Part shown: positions 1 through 7,649 of the stretch, one piece after another
Layout: every line of letters starts with the position of its first letter
Numbering within the stretch: position 1 is the stretch's first letter
DNA from: an uncultured Campylobacter sp.
GTDB lineage: Bacteria; Campylobacterota; Campylobacteria; Campylobacterales; Campylobacteraceae
Reading direction: 5' to 3'
NCBI RefSeq assembly: GCF_937997405.1
Contig: NZ_CALKTL010000078.1
Coordinates: forward strand, 1 to 43,143
Length of the DNA stretch: 43,143 bases
Notes under the pieces: model-generated
Databases searched by the model: none
Told to the model about the DNA's origin: nothing
What the model saw: only the letters and a program-made list of their open reading frames with translations
Made by a program: the position numbers and the translations under genes

Positions 1-57
1 TTGTAAAGTGAGTTTAAATTTGTAAATTTAATAAATTCGGTATCAAACGATACTGAC
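1..57. repeat. 57-bp direct repeat, copy 1
   Basis: These 57 bases recur at 1614-1670 with a single difference (G at 39, A at 1652). Each copy lies upstream of one of the two paralogous membrane-protein genes. Bases 38-55 form a 7-bp hairpin with loop AAAC (CGGTATC/GATACTG). The one substitution turns an A-T pair into a G-T wobble, so the stem survives. The element may start before the window. It could be a regulatory leader, a recombination scar, or the edge of a repeated cassette. Confidence 0.85.
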
Positions 58-85
58 GAGATTTGAATTTTGCATTAAAGCATCA

Positions 86-117
86 TTGCGAAACGGAGAA
101 ACCGTTTATTAAAGCAA
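86..117. repeat. Nested inverted repeat (hairpin element 1)
   Basis: An inner stem AAACGG (91-96)/CCGTTT (102-107) sits inside outer arms TTGC (86-89)/GCAA (114-117). Together with the next element, which starts with a similar CATTGCGA word on the opposite strand, it looks like a small dispersed palindromic repeat. No function can be read from it. Confidence 0.45.
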
Positions 118-138
118 ATTTGCAAATTCAAAACGCCT

Positions 139-178
139 CATTGCTGGATTGTTTCGACCATTTCGTGGTCTCGCAATG
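139..178. repeat. Nested inverted repeat (hairpin element 2)
   Basis: The inner stem GACCA (156-160)/TGGTC (166-170) has a TTTCG loop, and the outer arms are CATTGC (139-144)/GCAATG (173-178). Read on the minus strand it begins CATTGCGAGACC, which resembles element 1. It probably belongs to a family of short dispersed palindromes. It lies 70 bases before the first gene and could also act as a terminator for something outside the window. Confidence 0.5.
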
Positions 179-249
179 ACAAGGTTGTGGGCATTGTGGA
201 AATTTAAATAAATTCTTGCAATGAGAGAAATTTTTTAAAAGGGATTAAA

Positions 250-915
250 ATGAGAGATTATGATAAAGCTCCGCTCATCATTAAAAATAACTTTATAATG
301 ATAATGTATGGTTTTACATTTTTGCTTGTATGTAACACTATAATGATTTATATTGTATTTTTTACTGGTGTTGTCGATTGGAATAGTGGCGAGTTTTTTA
401 AAATTTTAAAAAATGAAATGAGAAATCCAAGATTTAGCTCTGTAGTTGTAGCATTTCCAATAGTCAATATTTGGGCTTTTATTGATTTTATTAGAAAATT
501 TAGAAAACCCGAAAAAGTATATTTATATAATGATAAAATTTATTGGGATAAACGAGATACGACGGTAGCAAAACAAAATATTGTTTGGGTTAAAAAAAGT
601 ATTTATCCTATGATTGGTAAGATACCAGATAACTCGGTTCAAAAAATTTTTGCACCATTTGGTTTTGTTATTGCGGGATTTTTTTTGATTTTATCAAATT
701 TGTTTGCTTGTTTAGTAAAATTATTTGCCTTGTTAATTAACAAAGATTATAAATTTATATTCTTTTGCACCATAGTTTTTTATGACAATCAAAAAAATGC
801 CGTAAATATCTATTTGATGACAAAGCAAGACTATAAACTAGTAAATGAATATTTACTACAAAATTTTAATTTACAAATCGAAAATTTAGATAAAAACTAC
901 GAATTCTATAAATAG
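250..915 (+). CDS. Hypothetical membrane protein, paralog of the gene at 1712
   Basis: I recognise no family. The 221-residue product has four likely membrane segments, at about 15-39, 62-80, 137-152 and 155-180, and a hydrophilic C-terminus. The start has a good ribosome site (AAAGGG, 6 bases before ATG). It is clearly related to the product of 1712-2527: both begin RDYD-x2-PLII and end with an IYL...Y-x2-V...Y-LQ pattern followed by a short NL-x-K-x-Y tail. The gene is very AT-rich compared with the rest of the window, which suggests transfer. Only 11 bases separate it from the next gene, so the two are probably co-transcribed. A membrane immunity protein is one possibility, from context only. 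Confidence 0.7.
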   Translation: MRDYDKAPLIIKNNFIMIMYGFTFLLVCNTIMIYIVFFTGVVDWNSGEFFKILKNEMRNPRFSSVVVAFPIVNIWAFIDFIRKFRKPEKVYLYNDKIYWDKRDTTVAKQNIVWVKKSIYPMIGKIPDNSVQKIFAPFGFVIAGFFLILSNLFACLVKLFALLINKDYKFIFFCTIVFYDNQKNAVNIYLMTKQDYKLVNEYLLQNFNLQIENLDKNYEFYK

Positions 916-926
916 GAGAAAAAATC

Positions 927-1553
927 ATGCCAGAAGATAACAATACTTCTAACAATTCAAATCAAGACATTGCTTGGTATGTCAAGCCTACTTCGGATAC
1001 AATCGATTTCATAAAAGGAATTCCTGTAAATGTTTTAGCCGATCCTGATAATGTTAAGGTTTTTGATAACTATGTAAAAATCAAATCAGGTGGGCTAAAT
1101 ATGGTTATTCCTATCGTTGATGCGGCTGCTGGGAAAAAAGAGTGGGACGAAGCTATCGCAAGGGGAGCCGGTGATGTGGTGCAAGACTTGGCTGTTAGTG
1201 CTTTGGCTTCTAGTGCGTATGTCGCTTTCTTTGGTTCAAATCCTGTCGGCTGGGGTGCAGTCGGTGTTGGTGCAGTAGTATTAGGTGTTACTTGGATAAC
1301 TTCCGCAAACGATATGAGCTTTGGTGCTTTTTTGGAACAAGAATTAATCAATATTAAAAATGACAATAAATTCGATGGTATTGTTTTAGATAACAAAGTT
1401 ACAAAACCAAGAGAATTTAGTATCAAAGATTATATAACAAGCGAAGAATTTTCTTTCGACAAATCAGCCCATACAGCCACTATAAACACAATAAACGAGT
1501 TAGACAAAGCAGAAAAAAGACTGCTATATTCTTTGGGTTTAACTGAGGGCTAA
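927..1553 (+). CDS. Hypothetical protein with Gly-rich hydrophobic core
   Basis: The 208-residue product has no family I can name. It has a polar, Asn-rich N-terminus (1-20), a soluble part with the motif DAAAGKKEWDEA (65-76), and then two adjacent hydrophobic stretches (about 88-103 and 106-125) rich in Gly, Ala and Val that look like a helical hairpin or glycine-zipper membrane insertion element. A polar C-terminal region follows. There is no signal peptide. The ribosome site AGGAG precedes ATG by 9 bases. Its position between two paralogous small membrane proteins is what a pore-forming toxin with membrane immunity proteins would look like, but this is inference. A structural or secreted accessory protein is equally possible. 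Confidence 0.65.
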   Translation: MPEDNNTSNNSNQDIAWYVKPTSDTIDFIKGIPVNVLADPDNVKVFDNYVKIKSGGLNMVIPIVDAAAGKKEWDEAIARGAGDVVQDLAVSALASSAYVAFFGSNPVGWGAVGVGAVVLGVTWITSANDMSFGAFLEQELINIKNDNKFDGIVLDNKVTKPREFSIKDYITSEEFSFDKSAHTATINTINELDKAEKRLLYSLGLTEG

Positions 1554-1613
1554 TTCAGATCAAACAGATCCAAATATCAAATTTGCAAATTTAAATTTAC
1601 TAATTGTGTGAAT

Positions 1614-1670
1614 TTGTAAAGTGAGTTTAAATTTGTAAATTTAATAAATTCAGTATCAAACGATACTGAC
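1614..1670. repeat. 57-bp direct repeat, copy 2
   Basis: This is the second copy of the element at 1-57, identical at 56 of 57 positions. The hairpin here is perfect: CAGTATC (1651-1657), loop AAAC, GATACTG (1662-1668). It ends 41 bases before the start of the second membrane-protein gene. The first copy ends much further (192 bases) from its gene, with two hairpin elements in between. Confidence 0.85.
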
Positions 1671-1711
1671 CAAGATTGAATGTACAATGAAATTTTATAA
1701 AAAGGGTTGAT

Positions 1712-2527
1712 TTGGAAAACGATATAAAACAACGAGCCGAGCAGTTAAGAAAAAACGCAGAAGCAAAAATACAACAAGCTCAAATCAAAGAGCAAAAATA
1801 TCAACAATGGCTTGAAAATCAAAAACAAAATAATCCGAATTTTAGGGATTATGATGAAAATCCGCTTATCATACAAAGCTATGAAGAGTTTTTCGTTTTA
1901 ACATTGCTTAGTTCATCTTTTATTTCTTGCCTAATACTTTTTGGATTATTAGAAAATTTATGGGATTATGGAACTATTGAAGATAAAGTATTTTTTTGGT
2001 TTAGTTTAATCCCTATAACTTACATTGTTATTGTCGCAATTTTTCAAAAATTCAAATTTAAAAATCATAAAATAAAATTCACAAATCGCTATATAGAATT
2101 TTATGATTATGGAAAATTAAAAAGACAATGTAAAATATTAGAGGACGAATTAGCTAGAACATTTTTTGCTAATTCCTGTGTTAAAACAGAGAAATTTCAT
2201 ATACTGGTATATTTTATAATAATACTTTCACTAATTATCGATGGTGGTAAGTTATTATTACCCTTGATTTTATTTTATTTTGTAAATTTAACATTCAAAT
2301 TTATTTTTTACTTATTCAGAAATAAAAATTTGAAAGGTTTTACAGCCTTACCTTTTATAAGAATATCAAATGAAGTTTTTACGGTATCTATGTATGCTAC
2401 ACCAGTTTCAGGTAGATATTTTATGATTTATTTATATAACGATGAAATTTATAAAGAAGTCAAAAAATATTTTTTGCAACAAGGTATAAACATAGATAAT
2501 TTACCGAAAAGGTATTCAATTTTTTAG
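1712..2527 (+). CDS. Hypothetical membrane protein with N-terminal coiled coil
   Basis: The 271-residue product is unknown but is a paralog of the protein at 250-915 (shared RDYD-x2-PLII motif at about 47-56 and a matching C-terminal tail). It differs by an extra N-terminal segment of about 45 residues rich in Gln, Lys, Glu and Ala that should form a coiled coil. Hydrophobic segments lie at about 62-80, 93-112 and 160-200. The start is TTG at 1712, chosen because AAGGG lies 5 bases upstream and no ATG occurs in the first part of the frame. The gene is AT-rich. A 57-bp repeat lies just upstream. An immunity-like role is a guess from context. Confidence 0.7.
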   Translation: MENDIKQRAEQLRKNAEAKIQQAQIKEQKYQQWLENQKQNNPNFRDYDENPLIIQSYEEFFVLTLLSSSFISCLILFGLLENLWDYGTIEDKVFFWFSLIPITYIVIVAIFQKFKFKNHKIKFTNRYIEFYDYGKLKRQCKILEDELARTFFANSCVKTEKFHILVYFIIILSLIIDGGKLLLPLILFYFVNLTFKFIFYLFRNKNLKGFTALPFIRISNEVFTVSMYATPVSGRYFMIYLYNDEIYKEVKKYFLQQGINIDNLPKRYSIF

Positions 2528-2572
2528 TAACAAAATTTAATAAAACCAAAAAATAAGGAAAATTTTAATAGA

Positions 2573-2657
2573 TGGTGCGACCGACGAGACTTGAACTCGT
2601 ACACCTTGCGGCACTACCCCCTCAAGATAGCGTGTCTACCAATTCCACCACGGTCGC
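2573..2657 (-). tRNA. tRNA-Leu, anticodon GAG
   Basis: Read on the minus strand, an 85-base class II tRNA folds cleanly. The acceptor stem starts GCGACCG and pairs with CGGTCGC, followed by an encoded ACCA. The D-loop contains GGTAGACA, the anticodon stem CTATC/GGTAG carries loop TTGAGGG (anticodon GAG, reading CUC/CUU), there is a long variable arm (TGCCGCAAGGTGT), and the T-arm contains GTTCAAGTC. The CCA tail is encoded. The 3' end faces the AT-rich cassette at 1-2570, the usual side for integration next to a tRNA gene. Confidence 0.97.
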
Positions 2658-2689
2658 ATAAATTTTTAAAGCTTAATCTCAAGCCTTGA

Positions 2690-2695
2690 ATTATA
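2690..2695 (-). promoter_or_regulatory. Probable -10 box for tRNA-Leu
   Basis: TATAAT on the minus strand lies 33 bases before the tRNA 5' end and just after the atpE terminator hairpin. It gives a leader of about 25 bases. Campylobacter sigma-70 promoters depend mainly on the -10 box, so no -35 is expected. Confidence 0.45.
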
Positions 2696-2703
2696 TAATT
2701 TTA

Positions 2704-2723
2704 AAGCCCGATTTCTCGGGCTT
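2704..2723 (-). terminator. Stem-loop terminator after atpE
   Basis: AAGCCCGA (2704-2711) pairs with TCGGGCTT (2716-2723) around a 4-base loop, starting 4 bases after the atpE stop codon. On the minus strand the stem is followed by TTAAAATTATATAATT, an AT-rich but imperfect T tract. Confidence 0.7.
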
Positions 2724-2727
2724 GGGA

Positions 2728-3066
2728 TTATTTTGCAGCAGCCGTAAGACCTTCTGTTACGAAAGGGTTAGCAAAAAGCAAGATGAAGGCAATAACTAGC
2801 GCATAGATAACCTGCGCTTCGATCATCGCAAGCGAAATATACATCGTAGTCGATAGTTTGCTAGCTACGCTCGGGTTTCTAGCAATACCGGTAATTGTCG
2901 CGTTAGCGGCATTTCCCATACCCATAGCGCCACCGAAGGCAGCCAATCCTAAAACGATACCGACCGTGATCGCAGAATAAGAAACGATCTGAGTGTAAGC
3001 ACTTAGCTGCTCGCTAGCAAAAGCCGCGCCGCAAAGCGCAAATAACAATACAAGAACTTTTTTCAT
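2728..3066 (-). CDS. atpE: ATP synthase F0 subunit c
   Basis: This is the proteolipid subunit of the H+-translocating F0 ring in the inner membrane. The product has 112 residues from the ATG at 3066, preferred over an in-frame ATG 12 bases upstream because GGAGA lies at normal distance before it. Residues 1-18 look like a hydrophobic signal-type leader (MKKVLVLLFALCGAAFA), as in other Campylobacter homologs. Two transmembrane helices follow (about 25-50 and 75-100), with the Gly/Ala-rich GLAAFGGAMGMG motif in the first and the ion-binding glutamate (MIEAQ, E83) in the second. The RNPS polar loop at about 63-66 contacts the central stalk. As usual in epsilonproteobacteria it stands apart from the other atp genes. 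A stem-loop follows the stop. Confidence 0.96.
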   Translation of the reverse strand: MKKVLVLLFALCGAAFASEQLSAYTQIVSYSAITVGIVLGLAAFGGAMGMGNAANATITGIARNPSVASKLSTTMYISLAMIEAQVIYALVIAFILLFANPFVTEGLTAAAK

Positions 3067-3222
3067 AAAAGTCTCCATAAATAAATTTTAAAACGAGTTT
3101 CGGATCAATACCCCTACTCCACCGTTTCAAGAGCAAAATATTATTAAAATTTTGCTTTTGATTTGTTTAATTTGGCGGAATTTGCGCTAAATTTAACAAA
3201 TCCCGCCGAGCACGCCGACATC

Positions 3223-4737
3223 TTAGCGCTTAGCGTCCAGATATGTATTTAGCGCCGCAACGTAGGCCTTCGCAGACGCCAGCATCGTATCTACGTCAAG
3301 CCCTCTGCCGATGATGGCGCCCTCGTCCGCAAATTCCACCTTGACGGTTACTTTCGCCAGTGCGTCTTTACCCTGTGAGACCGCCTTTACTTGATAATCC
3401 TTCAGGCTGCCGCTGATACCGCTGATACGATCTATCGCCTTAAATATCGCATCCACGCCGCCGTTTCCAAGCGCACTATCGCTTAAAATTTCATCCTTAT
3501 ACCTTAGCGTAAGCGCGGTGCTAGCGTGTCCTTTGTTGCAGCTATTGGAGCTTAAAACTAGCACTTCGTAGGTCTTCTCAGCCCCCACGAACTCGTCGTT
3601 TACGAGCTCTCTAATATCCTCGTCGAAAACGTCCTTTTTGCTATCGGCGAGCGCTTTAAATTTATTAAACGCGATCTCGATCTGCTCGTTACTAAGCTCA
3701 TAGCCCAAAGATACCAGCTTGTCTTTAAAGGCGTGACGGCCGCTGTGCTTGCCCAGCACGAGCGAGTTTTTATCAAGCCCGATATCTTCGGCGCGCATTA
3801 TCTCGTAGGTTTCTTTGTGCTTTAGCACGCCGTCTTGGTGGATACCGCTTTCATGCGCGAAGGCGTTTTTGCCGACGATCGCTTTATTAGGCTGCGGCTC
3901 GATGCCGGTAATGCTCGCAACCAAGCGGCTGGATGGATAAATTTCTTTCAAATTTATATCGGTATAAAGCGGCGCAAATTTATCTGTGCGCGTCTTGATC
4001 GCCATTACGATCTCCTCTAGCGCCGCGTTGCCCGCGCGCTCGCCGATACCGTTTATCGTGCACTCGACCTGTCTGGCTCCTGCCAAGATGGCAGCCAAGG
4101 AATTTACGGTAGCCATTCCCAAGTCGTTGTGGTTGTGCACCGAAACTACGGCGCGCTCGCCGATAAGCTTAATGAGCTCGCCTATGCGCGCAGTGATCTC
4201 ATCCGGATAGAGATAGCCCACCGTATCGGGGATATTTATGGTGGAGGCTCCGGCGCTTATCGCGGCGTCGCAGATCTCTTTTAAAAAACCCATATCGCTT
4301 CTGCACGCATCCTCGCAACTAAACTCCACGTCATCGCATAGGCTTTTGGCGTATTGCACAGACTCTACGGCGCGCTTTATGACCTCTTGCGGCTGCATTT
4401 TAAGTTTAAATTCCATATGGATGGGGCTTGTGGCGATGAAGGTGTGGATGCGCCCGAGCTTCGCGCCCTTTATCGCTTCGCCTGCGGCCTTGATGTCTTT
4501 TTCTAAAGCGCGCGCAAGCGAACAGACGCGAGCCTTGCTAACGGCGCCGGCGATCTTTTCTATCGCGTCAAAATCCCCGGGGCTCGCCGCTGCAAAACCC
4601 GCCTCGATAACATCTACGCCCAGCTTTTCAAGCTGCAACGCAAGATGGATCTTCTCATCCGTATTCATCGACGCTCCGGGGCTTTGCTCGCCGTCACGAA
4701 GCGTAGTATCGAAGATTATGATTTTATTTTTGTCCAT
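3223..4737 (-). CDS. leuA: 2-isopropylmalate synthase
   Basis: This enzyme condenses acetyl-CoA with 2-oxoisovalerate, the first committed step of leucine synthesis, in the cytoplasm. The product has 504 residues from the ATG at 4737. AAGGA lies 7 bases before it, whereas the in-frame ATG 15 bases upstream has no such site. The N-terminal TIM barrel carries the DRE-TIM motif TTLRDGEQSPG (11-21) and the metal-binding HNHNDLG (201-207). The C-terminal part, after about residue 390, is the regulatory LeuA dimer domain (GNGGVDA, DYQVKAVSQGKDA) that senses leucine. Citramalate and homocitrate synthases share the barrel, but length and regulatory domain fit LeuA. No other leu gene lies beside it here. 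It has its own -10 box upstream, behind pssA. Confidence 0.93.
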   Translation of the reverse strand: MDKNKIIIFDTTLRDGEQSPGASMNTDEKIHLALQLEKLGVDVIEAGFAAASPGDFDAIEKIAGAVSKARVCSLARALEKDIKAAGEAIKGAKLGRIHTFIATSPIHMEFKLKMQPQEVIKRAVESVQYAKSLCDDVEFSCEDACRSDMGFLKEICDAAISAGASTINIPDTVGYLYPDEITARIGELIKLIGERAVVSVHNHNDLGMATVNSLAAILAGARQVECTINGIGERAGNAALEEIVMAIKTRTDKFAPLYTDINLKEIYPSSRLVASITGIEPQPNKAIVGKNAFAHESGIHQDGVLKHKETYEIMRAEDIGLDKNSLVLGKHSGRHAFKDKLVSLGYELSNEQIEIAFNKFKALADSKKDVFDEDIRELVNDEFVGAEKTYEVLVLSSNSCNKGHASTALTLRYKDEILSDSALGNGGVDAIFKAIDRISGISGSLKDYQVKAVSQGKDALAKVTVKVEFADEGAIIGRGLDVDTMLASAKAYVAALNTYLDAKR

Positions 4738-4771
4738 TACAAATCCTTTCAAAGCGTTAAAATTTGGCGAA

Positions 4772-4777
4772 ATTATA
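4772..4777 (-). promoter_or_regulatory. Probable -10 box for leuA
   Basis: TATAAT on the minus strand, in the context GCGGCTATAATTTCGC, lies 35 bases before the leuA start in the 85-base gap after pssA. The same GGCTAT(A)ATAAT-type context appears before galE and before the lipoprotein at 35110. Confidence 0.55.
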
Positions 4778-4822
4778 GCCGCGCAAACTTAAAAACAATC
4801 GCGGCGATAAACATATCTGAGA

Positions 4823-5572
4823 TTACTTCGCCGTTTCCTCGGGTTTGTCTTTTTTATGAAATTTAGCCGCGCTTAAATTTAAAGCTCCGCGAACTAAACC
4901 GTAAACTATATAAACCAAAGTGAGCACCGCCGGGAATTCCAGCCTGAAAAGATATAAAAGCGAGAAAAACACGACGATTAGAAGCACTAAAATTTTAATC
5001 GCATTGGGACGTTTTAGGCTGATCTTTTTAAAGCTCGGAAAGCGGATGTTGCTTACCATCAAAAACGATAACGCCGCCATTGCGATGATCAAAAATACTC
5101 CAAATCCTTTGGAGAGCTCATATTTTAGATAAATTCCGATCCAAAACGCCATCGTAATCGCAGCCGTAGGGATTGGCAGCCCGATAAAAACGCTAGGCTC
5201 GTAGGTGCCCGTGGTGACGTTGAATCGCGCCAGCCTGATCGCGCCGAAGACCACGTAAAGCGCGGCTACGAGCGAGCCTACCTTACCGTAATCGTGCCCG
5301 ACCGCGCAATAAAACAGCAGCGCCGGCGCAACGCCGAAAGCCACGATATCCGCAAGGCTGTCAAATTCCACGCCGAATTTCGACGTCGCATGCGTTAGCC
5401 TAGCCACGCGGCCGTCAAGCCCATCGCAGATCAAGGATAAAATGATATAAAAGATCGCGGCGCTGAAGTTGCCTTTGATCGTAGAAATTATGCTGATAAC
5501 CGCCAAAAATGCACTTGCCGCCGTGAAAAAATTCGGCAATATGTAGATTAGTTTTCCCTTTTCCTCTTCCAT
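4823..5572 (-). CDS. pssA: CDP-diacylglycerol-serine O-phosphatidyltransferase
   Basis: This integral inner-membrane enzyme joins CDP-diacylglycerol and serine to give phosphatidylserine, the precursor of phosphatidylethanolamine. The 249-residue product carries the full CDP-alcohol phosphatidyltransferase motif at 53-75 (DGRVAR, then G67, D71 and D75). Six or more hydrophobic segments follow the family pattern, and the tail is charged. In C. jejuni pssA also lies close to ftsH and prmA, which supports the call. The gene starts 127 bases after the ftsH stop, beyond a hairpin. Phosphatidylglycerophosphate synthase shares the motif but is shorter. Confidence 0.93.
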   Translation of the reverse strand: MEEEKGKLIYILPNFFTAASAFLAVISIISTIKGNFSAAIFYIILSLICDGLDGRVARLTHATSKFGVEFDSLADIVAFGVAPALLFYCAVGHDYGKVGSLVAALYVVFGAIRLARFNVTTGTYEPSVFIGLPIPTAAITMAFWIGIYLKYELSKGFGVFLIIAMAALSFLMVSNIRFPSFKKISLKRPNAIKILVLLIVVFFSLLYLFRLEFPAVLTLVYIVYGLVRGALNLSAAKFHKKDKPEETAK

Positions 5573-5685
5573 CTCTTACTCTTTAAAATTTTATTTTTAC
5601 ACCGCTTTTCATTCGGTGCCGTGGATCGCGCGTAAAGCATTTTAGCGCGACCTTCTTAAAATTTAGCCCTAAGTTCTTGCTCTGC

Positions 5686-5710
5686 GCGAGGCTTTAAATT
5701 TAAGCCTCGC
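5686..5710 (-). terminator. Stem-loop overlapping the ftsH stop codon
   Basis: GCGAGGCTT (5686-5694) pairs with AAGCCTCGC (5702-5710) around the loop TAAATTT. The stem includes the last ftsH codons and the stop. No clear T run follows on the minus strand, so it may be a weak terminator or a processing/attenuation hairpin between ftsH and pssA. Confidence 0.4.
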
Positions 5711-7649
5711 TCTTTGCGCTTTCGATATCGTCGTTAGCGCCTAAATTTCGCACCAGCCGGGTAGGCATGCCGTTATCTTTTTCAAATTTAGAGATGATCT
5801 CCACGATCTGTTCGCCCGAGACCGTCTCCTTCTCATACAGCGCCTTTACCATCTCCTCAATCGCCGGAGCGTAGGTCCTTAGAGTCTCTTTTACCGCCGC
5901 GTAGCGCTCATCCAGCGTCTTGCGGACATATTCGTCGATCTTAACCGCCGTTACCTCGCTGTAATCCTTGATGCTCTGTCCGCCGTTTAGGAAGGAATAC
6001 TGCTGCTTTTCTAGCACCGCAAGCCCGAGTGCATCGGTCATTCCGACCTGAGTAGCCATAAATTTAAGCATATCGGTAGCGCGCTGTAGATCGTTGCCCG
6101 CGCCGTCGGTGATCTCACCTAAAAACACGTCCTCCGCCGCGCGCCCCGCCAAAAACGTATCGATCTCGGCAAAAATTTCATGGCGCTGATGCAGATATCT
6201 ATTTTCAAACGGCGAATTTAGCGTGTATCCCGCGGCGCTCAATCCGCGCGGTACGATAGTTACTTTAGATACGGGCATCGCTCCTTTAGTAAGCTCGGCG
6301 ATGAGCGCATGGCCGCTTTCGTGATAGGCGACGATTCGCTTTTCGATCGGGCTTACGCGGCGCGATTTTTTAGCCAGTCCGATACCGACGCGTTCGATCG
6401 CTTCGAGCAGGTCTTTTTGCTCAACCTCCGCCTTTGCCTCGCGACCCGCTAAAAGCGCGGCTTCGTTGATGATGTTTGCAAGATCAGCTCCCGCAAAGCC
6501 CACGGTAAGGCGCGCGATCTCTTCGATATCGATGTCGCGGGCAAATTTAACGTCGCGCATATGCACCTTTAAAATCGCCATTCTGCCGTCAAAATCGGGT
6601 CTATCGACCAGAACCTGCCTATCGAATCTGCCCGGACGCAGAAGCGCCGCATCCAGCGTCTCCGGGCGGTTGGTAGCCGCAAGGACGATTACCGGGCTTG
6701 ATTCCGAGCCGAAGCCGTCCATCTCGGCAAGTAGCTGATTTAGCGTCTGTTCGCGCTCGTCGTTACCGCCGCCGATGCCGCCTGCGGTTCTGCTTTTGCC
6801 GATCGCGTCGATCTCGTCGATAAAAACGATTGCCGGAGCCTGCTTTTTAGCGTTATCGAATAGATCGCGCACCCTGCTGGCGCCCACGCCTACGAACATC
6901 TCGATGAAGCTGGAGCCCGATACCGAAAAAAACGGCACATCCGCTTCGCCCGCGACCGCTTTGGCTAGCAGCGTCTTACCCGTGCCGGGAGGGCCCACTA
7001 AAAGCACGCCTTTTGGAATTTTAGCCCCGAGGCTGATATATCGCTCGGGGTTTTTTAAGAAATCTACGATCTCCTTAACTTCCTCTTTCGCCTCTTCGAC
7101 GCCCGCTACATCACTAAATTTAACCTTTGGCTTTTCGGCGCTTACCAGGTTTTTAGAGCTTCCGATGCCGAGCACGCCGCCGCCCATATTGCGCTGCATG
7201 CGATTGGCTAAAAACATCCAAATTCCAAAGAAAATCACGAGCGGCAAGACCCAGCTAAAAAGCAGATCGGTTAAAAAGTTGCTCTCGTTATACGCGCCGT
7301 ATGGAATTTTGCGCGATTCTAAAATTTGAACTAGCTCGGGATCATCCACGCGCTTGGCGGTGTAGATTACGTTGCCGACTTGCGCTTTAATCGTGGAGCT
7401 TCCGATGGAAACCATGCTTACTTGGGAGTTTTTGATCTGCGATTTTAGCTCGGAGTAAGTTACGTTTCTGCTCTCGCCTGAAACGGAGCCCAGCACTCCA
7501 CCGCTATCAAATCCACCACTTGGGGATATCGCTTTAAACACGACTATCAAAATAAGCGCAAAAATTATAAAAACGCCGATCGGATTTTTATTGAAAAAAT
7601 TGTTTCCACCGCCGTTTTGAGGGGGTTGATTGTTTTGGTTGTTGTTCAT
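5700..7649 (-). CDS. ftsH: ATP-dependent zinc metalloprotease FtsH
   Basis: This membrane-anchored AAA+ protease forms hexamers and degrades unassembled membrane proteins and some cytosolic regulators. The 649 residues run in the classic order: a Gln/Asn-rich N-terminus, TM1 (about 24-40), a periplasmic domain (about 45-125), TM2 (about 129-147), an AAA domain with Walker A GPPGTGKT (219-226), Walker B FIDEID (276-281) and the second region of homology ATNRPETLD, then the zinc-protease motif HESGH (443-447). The length is normal. The start overlaps the prmA stop by 4 bases (ATGA), so the two are translationally coupled. Confidence 0.97.
   Translation of the reverse strand: MNNNQNNQPPQNGGGNNFFNKNPIGVFIIFALILIVVFKAISPSGGFDSGGVLGSVSGESRNVTYSELKSQIKNSQVSMVSIGSSTIKAQVGNVIYTAKRVDDPELVQILESRKIPYGAYNESNFLTDLLFSWVLPLVIFFGIWMFLANRMQRNMGGGVLGIGSSKNLVSAEKPKVKFSDVAGVEEAKEEVKEIVDFLKNPERYISLGAKIPKGVLLVGPPGTGKTLLAKAVAGEADVPFFSVSGSSFIEMFVGVGASRVRDLFDNAKKQAPAIVFIDEIDAIGKSRTAGGIGGGNDEREQTLNQLLAEMDGFGSESSPVIVLAATNRPETLDAALLRPGRFDRQVLVDRPDFDGRMAILKVHMRDVKFARDIDIEEIARLTVGFAGADLANIINEAALLAGREAKAEVEQKDLLEAIERVGIGLAKKSRRVSPIEKRIVAYHESGHALIAELTKGAMPVSKVTIVPRGLSAAGYTLNSPFENRYLHQRHEIFAEIDTFLAGRAAEDVFLGEITDGAGNDLQRATDMLKFMATQVGMTDALGLAVLEKQQYSFLNGGQSIKDYSEVTAVKIDEYVRKTLDERYAAVKETLRTYAPAIEEMVKALYEKETVSGEQIVEIISKFEKDNGMPTRLVRNLGANDDIESAKSEA

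Noticed and set aside
1070..1426. 118-codon minus-strand frame opposite the gene at 927-1553
   Set aside because: The plus-strand gene has a strong ribosome site and operon spacing; the reverse frame is Pro/Thr-rich and without support.
4238..4792. 184-codon plus-strand open frame opposite leuA
   Set aside because: It lies antisense to a well-supported leuA and its product is a Ser/Ala/Phe-rich shadow without motifs.
6775..7329. 184-codon plus-strand open frame opposite ftsH
   Set aside because: Antisense to conserved AAA-domain codons; composition is that of a reverse-strand shadow.
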